Below are positions 59,720-64,000 of a stretch of 64,000 nucleotides of DNA, one piece after another; the stretch's first letter is position 1, and each line of letters starts with the position of its first letter. Position numbers and translations under genes: made by a program. The DNA lies in the NCBI GenBank assembly GCA_012728295.1, contig JAAYFJ010000080.1, positions 1 through 64,000 on the forward strand. Direction: 5' to 3'. This DNA is from Tissierellia bacterium. GTDB taxonomy: Bacteria > Bacillota > Clostridia > Tissierellales > Peptoniphilaceae. The notes beneath the pieces are model-generated. The model did not search any database. It saw nothing but the letters and a program-made list of their open reading frames with translations, and had not been told where the DNA came from.

Positions 59720-60529
59720 TTATAATGAGAATTCCGCCAGTTCAATAAAGTCCCCTTGAACATCTGCAGTATTTTCATCAACCATTACCCACTCCTGTGG
59801 TCCTATTAGTCTAACAGCTAATAATCTAAAGTAATACATTGCAATTCCAGCGTCAATTAATCTCATTGGATCTTTCTTTGCATTTTCAATGTATATGCTA
59901 ATGCTATCGTCTTTAACTAGATATCTCCATGGTTGAGCATTGTTTTTAGAAGGTGCATAACGCACATAGTTAAATAATTTATCCATTCCTCTATTTTCTA
60001 AAATGAAGTTGTCAGCGCCATTTCCCCAGCTATCTAAAAACACCACTTCAGATACAGGTTTTCTCTCTGAAAACACCTCTTCTTCAAAGATACTCTTGCC
60101 TTTAGCTTGGCCAAAAGCCAAAATAAAATTCACTTCTCCTAAGTCAGAACCAAATAGCTCGTCTTTTACCTCTTGAGGAACGCTACCAGTACTTACCCAG
60201 CATGAGCCAAGTCCCATATCAGAAATTTGTGTTACAATTTTTTCTAAATAAAACGCACCGTGAACAATAGTTGATATTTCACGATCCATCATTCCCAATA
60301 CTACATAATGAGGTGCTTTTATCATTACGCCTGAATATCCTCCGAGGCTATCCAAACGATCTGCAACCAAATCTCCGTTAGTAAATAGTCTATACATTAC
60401 ACTATCAGGAGTTTCTTTGTTAACTGCATCGATAACTTTCTCAACAGCATCTAAGGTTGAAATATCAACTGCACCTTTTTTAAAATCTCTAACTGATTTT
60501 CTTTCTTTTAACAATTTTTCCACATTCAT
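59720..60529 (-). CDS. Nitroreductase family protein (TM1586-like)
   Basis: 269-residue FMN-dependent nitroreductase-fold protein. The N-terminal LLKERKSVRDFKKGAVDIST and the central GLGSCWVSTGSV and NFILAFGQAKGKS are family features; a second half (about 155-269) repeats the fold, including YAPSKNNAQPWRYLV. This double layout is like TM1586-type proteins. The ATG at 60529 follows AAAGGAGG; an in-frame ATG at 60571 has no ribosome site. Substrate unknown; NAD(P)H oxidation is family inference. Confidence 0.85.
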   Translation of the reverse strand: MNVEKLLKERKSVRDFKKGAVDISTLDAVEKVIDAVNKETPDSVMYRLFTNGDLVADRLDSLGGYSGVMIKAPHYVVLGMMDREISTIVHGAFYLEKIVTQISDMGLGSCWVSTGSVPQEVKDELFGSDLGEVNFILAFGQAKGKSIFEEEVFSERKPVSEVVFLDSWGNGADNFILENRGMDKLFNYVRYAPSKNNAQPWRYLVKDDSISIYIENAKKDPMRLIDAGIAMYYFRLLAVRLIGPQEWVMVDENTADVQGDFIELAEFSL

Positions 60530-60692
60530 CTTTAGTACCTCCTTTATATTCTTAATAACATTATACCCCATGAATGGGTATTTTCAATCCAATTTGCTGA
60601 AAATTTCACAAAACAATTATCATAAATATCTTCGTTGCCATTCCAGGCATTTAATATGTACTATTTGTGGTACAATATGTGGGGAGGAAATT

Positions 60693-62519
60693 ATGAAATT
60701 AAGCAAAGAACAACAATCAGCTATATCCCACAACAATGGCCCCGCACTGGTGTTGGCAGTCCCCGGCTCCGGCAAGACAACAGTGCTACTTAATCGCGCC
60801 CACAGATTGATTCAAGACGGTGCAAAACCAGAAAAACTTATAACTCTTTCTTTTAGTAGAAGTACTGTCTCAACTATGAAACAACGGTTTAGAGAGCTAC
60901 CAAATTCGATTACAACGTTTCCTGGATTTCATACTATACACAGCTTAGCTTATCAAATAATTAATTCTTATAGCAGCCTAAGAAATAAGAGATTTAGGTT
61001 GATCGAATCCCCTGAGATAAAAATAGATAAATACAAAATCATCGAGCAATTGTTCTATAAAATCCATCATGCACTACCAACTCTGCGACAAAAGGAAGAT
61101 ATCCTATTAGCGTTGGGAGTGATAAAAAACAAGGCCATAACAGTAGATGAGTTTAAGAGGCAATATTCGTCTTCAATTTCAAGCCTTTCTGAAATAATTG
61201 AGCAATATGATAAGTTTAAGAGGCAAAACCAACTCATTGACTTTGATGACATGGTGCCATTTGCTTTAAAGCTGCTTCAAGAAGACGCTTACCTGCGTAG
61301 AAAATACCGCAACTTCGTTGAATATATGCAAGTTGATGAAGGTCAAGATACTTCCTTGGTACAATTAAATCTAATAGAAATGCTTTGTCCAGAAAAAAAT
61401 ATTTTCATTGTGGCTGATGACGATCAGTCTATTTACGCCTTTAGAGGTGCTGGCCCTGAAGTTTTATTAAGTTGGCATAAAGACAATGGTAATATGCCTA
61501 TTTACTATCTATCTACAAACTATCGATGCCCAAAACCAATTGTATCAACTTCTAATAATATTATTAAAGTTAACTCAGAGAGACTGTCTAAACCAATACG
61601 AGCGTTTCAATCGACAGGAAAACCTGTAAAATTACTGGAGTTCTCCAGTATTACAGAGCAAATAGAGTATCTAATCAAGGACATCAAAGACTGCAAAGAT
61701 GATAGTATTGGTATTATATATCGCAATAACGTATCTTCAATAGCCGTGGTTGAAGCCCTAGAGCAACATAATATCGAGTTTGGAATCGACCCACAAAAGA
61801 TAGAACTCTTAAACCACTGGATTACAGAAGATATTTTGGCATTTTTTCATTTGGCTTATAATCCCATGGACAATAGAACGTTTTCAAAGATATATTACAA
61901 AATGAAAAAATATATTTCGCGCAAACACATTGACTGGCTAAATGGTGTTCATATTACCAATTCAGTATTTGATAGTTTGAAAGAATATCCTTCCCTTCCA
62001 AATTATTATTTTCAAAGATTAGGGGATATGAAAAAAGATTTTATGTCTATTACAAAGCTACCACCTGCTCAAGCGATGGAATTAATTCTCAAGAATTTAG
62101 ATTATGAAGACTACGTTAAGGAACGTTGCCTTCGTGATGGATTAAGCGTAAACTTCCACGAACATTTGCTCAACTTGTTGAGAACTGTTGCCGATAGCTC
62201 AAAATCCTATCCCTTGTTTCTAGGTAGATTAGAATATCTGGAAAGTGTTATTTCCAATTCAAACAGAAATACCTCAGCAAAGGTTCAACTTACTACCACC
62301 CACGGTTCTAAAGGCTTGGAGTACGACAGAGTATATGTAATAGACGTGGCATTAGGGCAATTCCCAATGCAGGATACAAAAGACATTGAAGAAGAGAGAA
62401 GGCTGTTCTATGTAGCTATGACCCGAGCCAAAAAAGAACTTTCCATTATCTATCCTAAATCGCTAGGAAGTATAAGTCCGTTTTTCCAGGAATTGTTGGA
62501 TCTTTATAGGCAGAAGTAA
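60693..62519 (+). CDS. UvrD/PcrA-like superfamily 1 DNA helicase
   Basis: 608 residues. Walker A VPGSGKTTVLLNRAHRLI (about 27-44), motif Ia, Walker B QVDEGQDTS, motif III DDDQSIYAFRGA, LSTNYRCPKPIV, motif V TTHGSKGLEYDRVYVID and motif VI EERRLFYVAMTRAKKEL are all intact. It is shorter than PcrA (about 730 residues) and lacks the PcrA C-terminal tail. The ATG at 60693 follows GGGGAGGAAATT; the frame continues upstream across the nitroreductase gene, but that part is not a protein extension. DNA unwinding in repair is family inference. Confidence 0.92.
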   Translation: MKLSKEQQSAISHNNGPALVLAVPGSGKTTVLLNRAHRLIQDGAKPEKLITLSFSRSTVSTMKQRFRELPNSITTFPGFHTIHSLAYQIINSYSSLRNKRFRLIESPEIKIDKYKIIEQLFYKIHHALPTLRQKEDILLALGVIKNKAITVDEFKRQYSSSISSLSEIIEQYDKFKRQNQLIDFDDMVPFALKLLQEDAYLRRKYRNFVEYMQVDEGQDTSLVQLNLIEMLCPEKNIFIVADDDQSIYAFRGAGPEVLLSWHKDNGNMPIYYLSTNYRCPKPIVSTSNNIIKVNSERLSKPIRAFQSTGKPVKLLEFSSITEQIEYLIKDIKDCKDDSIGIIYRNNVSSIAVVEALEQHNIEFGIDPQKIELLNHWITEDILAFFHLAYNPMDNRTFSKIYYKMKKYISRKHIDWLNGVHITNSVFDSLKEYPSLPNYYFQRLGDMKKDFMSITKLPPAQAMELILKNLDYEDYVKERCLRDGLSVNFHEHLLNLLRTVADSSKSYPLFLGRLEYLESVISNSNRNTSAKVQLTTTHGSKGLEYDRVYVIDVALGQFPMQDTKDIEEERRLFYVAMTRAKKELSIIYPKSLGSISPFFQELLDLYRQK

Positions 62520-62542
62520 CTATCAGTATTGTTTTTCAGTAT

Positions 62543-62580
62543 AAAACCCCGGCACGATTATTTGATGTGTCGGGGTTTTA
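62543..62580. terminator. Bidirectional terminator between helicase and serS
   Basis: AAAACCCCGGCAC / GTGTCGGGGTTTT stem with one mismatch; U-rich on both strands. Confidence 0.8.
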
Positions 62581-62598
62581 TAACGTATTTTTAAATAC

Positions 62599-63885
62599 CT
62601 ATTTTTTTGGAACTAACGCTTCTTTTCCTCCCATATATGGTCTTAAAGGCTCTGGAATTTTAACAGTTCCATCTGCTTGGATTAAGTTTTCTAGAAATGC
62701 AATTAACATTCTGGGAGGAGCAACCACTGTGTTATTTAAAGTATGGGCTAAGTAGTTGCCGTCTTTGTTTCTAATTTTAATATTAAGTCTTCTGGCTTGT
62801 GCATCTCCTAACGTCGAGCAGGATCCCACTTCAAAATATTTTTGTTGCCTTGGTGACCATGCTTCCACATCAACTGATTTAACCTTCAAGTCTGCTAAAT
62901 CACCACTACAACATTCTAGTGTTCTTACAGGAATTTCCAATGACCTAAAGAAATCTACTGTGTTTTGCCACAATTGATCATACCAGTACATGGAATCCTC
63001 TGGCTTACAAATAACTATCATCTCTTGTTTTTCAAATTGGTGTATTCGATATACACCTCTTTCCTCTATTCCATGAGCTCCTACTTCTTTTCTAAAACAT
63101 GGAGAATAGCTAGTCAAGGTTTGTGGCAGAGTATCCTCATCCACAAAAGTGTTAATAAACTTACCTATCATGGAGTGCTCAGATGTACCAATTAAATATA
63201 GGTCTTCTCCCTCAATTTTATACATCATGTTTTCCATTTCTGTAAAGCTCATTACCCCTGTAACAACTTCGCTTCGAATCATATAAGGAGGAATATAGTA
63301 CTCAAAACCTCTATCAATCATAAAGTCTCTAGCATAGGAAAGGATTGCACTATGTAGCCTTGCAATATCGCCTTTTAGGTAATAGAAGCCACTTCCTGAA
63401 GTCTTCCTCGCACTGTCTAAGTCCACTCCTAATAATGATTCCATAATATCAATATGGTATGGAACGGGATAATCTGGCACTACAGGCTCTCCGTACCTTT
63501 CCACTTCCACATTCTCAGTATCATCTTTACCAATGGGAACAGTGTTATGGATTATCTGAGGTATTACTAGCATTTTCTCTCTTATTTCAACTTCTAGTAC
63601 TCTCTCTCGCTCTTCCATTTCCATTAGCTTATCGTTAAGTTTAGTAACAGCTAGCTTTATTTCTGCTGCAGCTTCAGCACCCTCTTTATGAATAATTGCT
63701 CCTATTTCTTTGGATTTCTTGTTTCTCTCTGCCCTTAAGCTATCACTGTCCGTTTTTAATTGACGGTACTCATTGTCCAGCTCAATAATTTCATGGACTA
63801 TTGCAATTTTTTCATCCTGAAATTTTTTCTTTAAGTTTTCGATAATAAGTTGTGGGTCTTCTCTAAACAATTTGATATCTAGCAT
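62599..63885 (-). CDS. serS: Seryl-tRNA synthetase
   Basis: 428-residue class II synthetase. The N-terminal tRNA-binding long coiled coil spans about 1-105. Catalytic motif 2 lies around FRKEVGAHGIEERGVYRIHQ and motif 3 around NNTVVAPPRMLIAFLENLIQ; the serine-binding TSEHSMIG and SYSPCFR are intact. AGGAGGGAAAA precedes the ATG. Controlled by the T-box upstream, which is partly outside the window. Confidence 0.96.
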   Translation of the reverse strand: MLDIKLFREDPQLIIENLKKKFQDEKIAIVHEIIELDNEYRQLKTDSDSLRAERNKKSKEIGAIIHKEGAEAAAEIKLAVTKLNDKLMEMEERERVLEVEIREKMLVIPQIIHNTVPIGKDDTENVEVERYGEPVVPDYPVPYHIDIMESLLGVDLDSARKTSGSGFYYLKGDIARLHSAILSYARDFMIDRGFEYYIPPYMIRSEVVTGVMSFTEMENMMYKIEGEDLYLIGTSEHSMIGKFINTFVDEDTLPQTLTSYSPCFRKEVGAHGIEERGVYRIHQFEKQEMIVICKPEDSMYWYDQLWQNTVDFFRSLEIPVRTLECCSGDLADLKVKSVDVEAWSPRQQKYFEVGSCSTLGDAQARRLNIKIRNKDGNYLAHTLNNTVVAPPRMLIAFLENLIQADGTVKIPEPLRPYMGGKEALVPKK

Positions 63886-63899
63886 TTTTCCCTCCTAAA

Positions 63900-64000
63900 A
63901 TAAAAAAAGAGCATATACACCTAGGGACGGAGAAAACCCCGCGTTGCCACCCTAATTGACTATATAGCCCACTCGAACGTAATTTGCTCAGGGATGGATT
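63900..64000 (-). promoter_or_regulatory. T-box riboswitch of serS (partial, right edge)
   Basis: The T-box motif AGGGTGGCAACGCGGG lies at 63938-63953. A U run (63902-63908) follows it before the serS ribosome site, but the stem feeding that run is not clear to me. Stem I and the specifier lie beyond the window. Confidence 0.85.

Noticed and set aside
60417-60692. N-terminal extension of the helicase
   Set aside because: It overlaps the nitroreductase gene on the other strand and lacks a ribosome site; GGGGAGGAAATT marks the start at 60693.
1-64000. CRISPR arrays, insertion sequences or a complete prophage
   Set aside because: I saw no regularly spaced direct repeats, no transposase frames and no phage structural genes.

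Overview
This is a chromosomal stretch of a low-GC, Gram-positive-type anaerobe, most likely a member of the Clostridia (Bacillota). The evidence is T-box leaders before tRNA synthetase genes, an infC-rpmI-rplT operon with an AUU start, strong AGGAGG ribosome sites, a pheS-pheT-zapA-U32-mutS2 gene order, and anaerobic enzymes (hybrid-cluster protein, electron-bifurcating NfnAB). I cannot name the genus from sequence alone. Most genes are housekeeping and lie on the minus strand; plus-strand insertions hold the more accessory functions.

Layout. 1-72 is the start of a small excisionase-like HTH gene, separated by about 0.5 kb of gene-poor DNA from rlmD. 609-7086 is a minus-strand operon: cysteine desulfurase, thiI, a D,D-carboxypeptidase, a radical SAM protein, cvfB and rlmD. 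7283-11640 (plus) holds a Crp/Fnr regulator, hcp, a ribonuclease-H-fold protein that has lost its catalytic acids, and an EamA permease. 11691-13942 (minus) is nfnAB, with nfnB broken by an in-frame TGA. Next come glgP and comEA (minus), a D,D-carboxypeptidase homologue without its catalytic lysine (plus), a 6S RNA, T-box-argS, and pheST-zapA-U32-mutS2.

29598-37778 (plus) is the most accessory-looking region: a secreted nuclease whose last domain is cut by TGA at a conserved Trp position, an ECF sigma/anti-sigma pair, and an ArsR-type regulator with two ABC half-exporters preceded by a TTCGAA array. 37850-45507 (minus) holds an rRNA/tRNA methyltransferase, KtrAB potassium uptake, infC-rpmI-rplT under an L20 leader, T-box-thrS and hisS, followed by tRNA-Cys, tRNA-Gly and tRNA-Phe.

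45960-57295 (minus) is a run of small housekeeping operons: hpt to an alpha/beta hydrolase, a cyclophilin lipoprotein to rph, and TPR-map-MATE. 57465-62519 has a Zn/Cd-type P-type ATPase (plus), a nitroreductase (minus) and a UvrD-like helicase (plus). The window closes with serS and part of its T-box.

The main points for follow-up are four apparent losses or recodings: nfnB TGA, nuclease TGA, the carboxypeptidase Lys-to-Met change, and the degenerate RNase-H-like protein. The TTCGAA operator array is a fifth. I found no CRISPR array, insertion sequence or complete prophage, and no wholly new system that I could demonstrate from the sequence.
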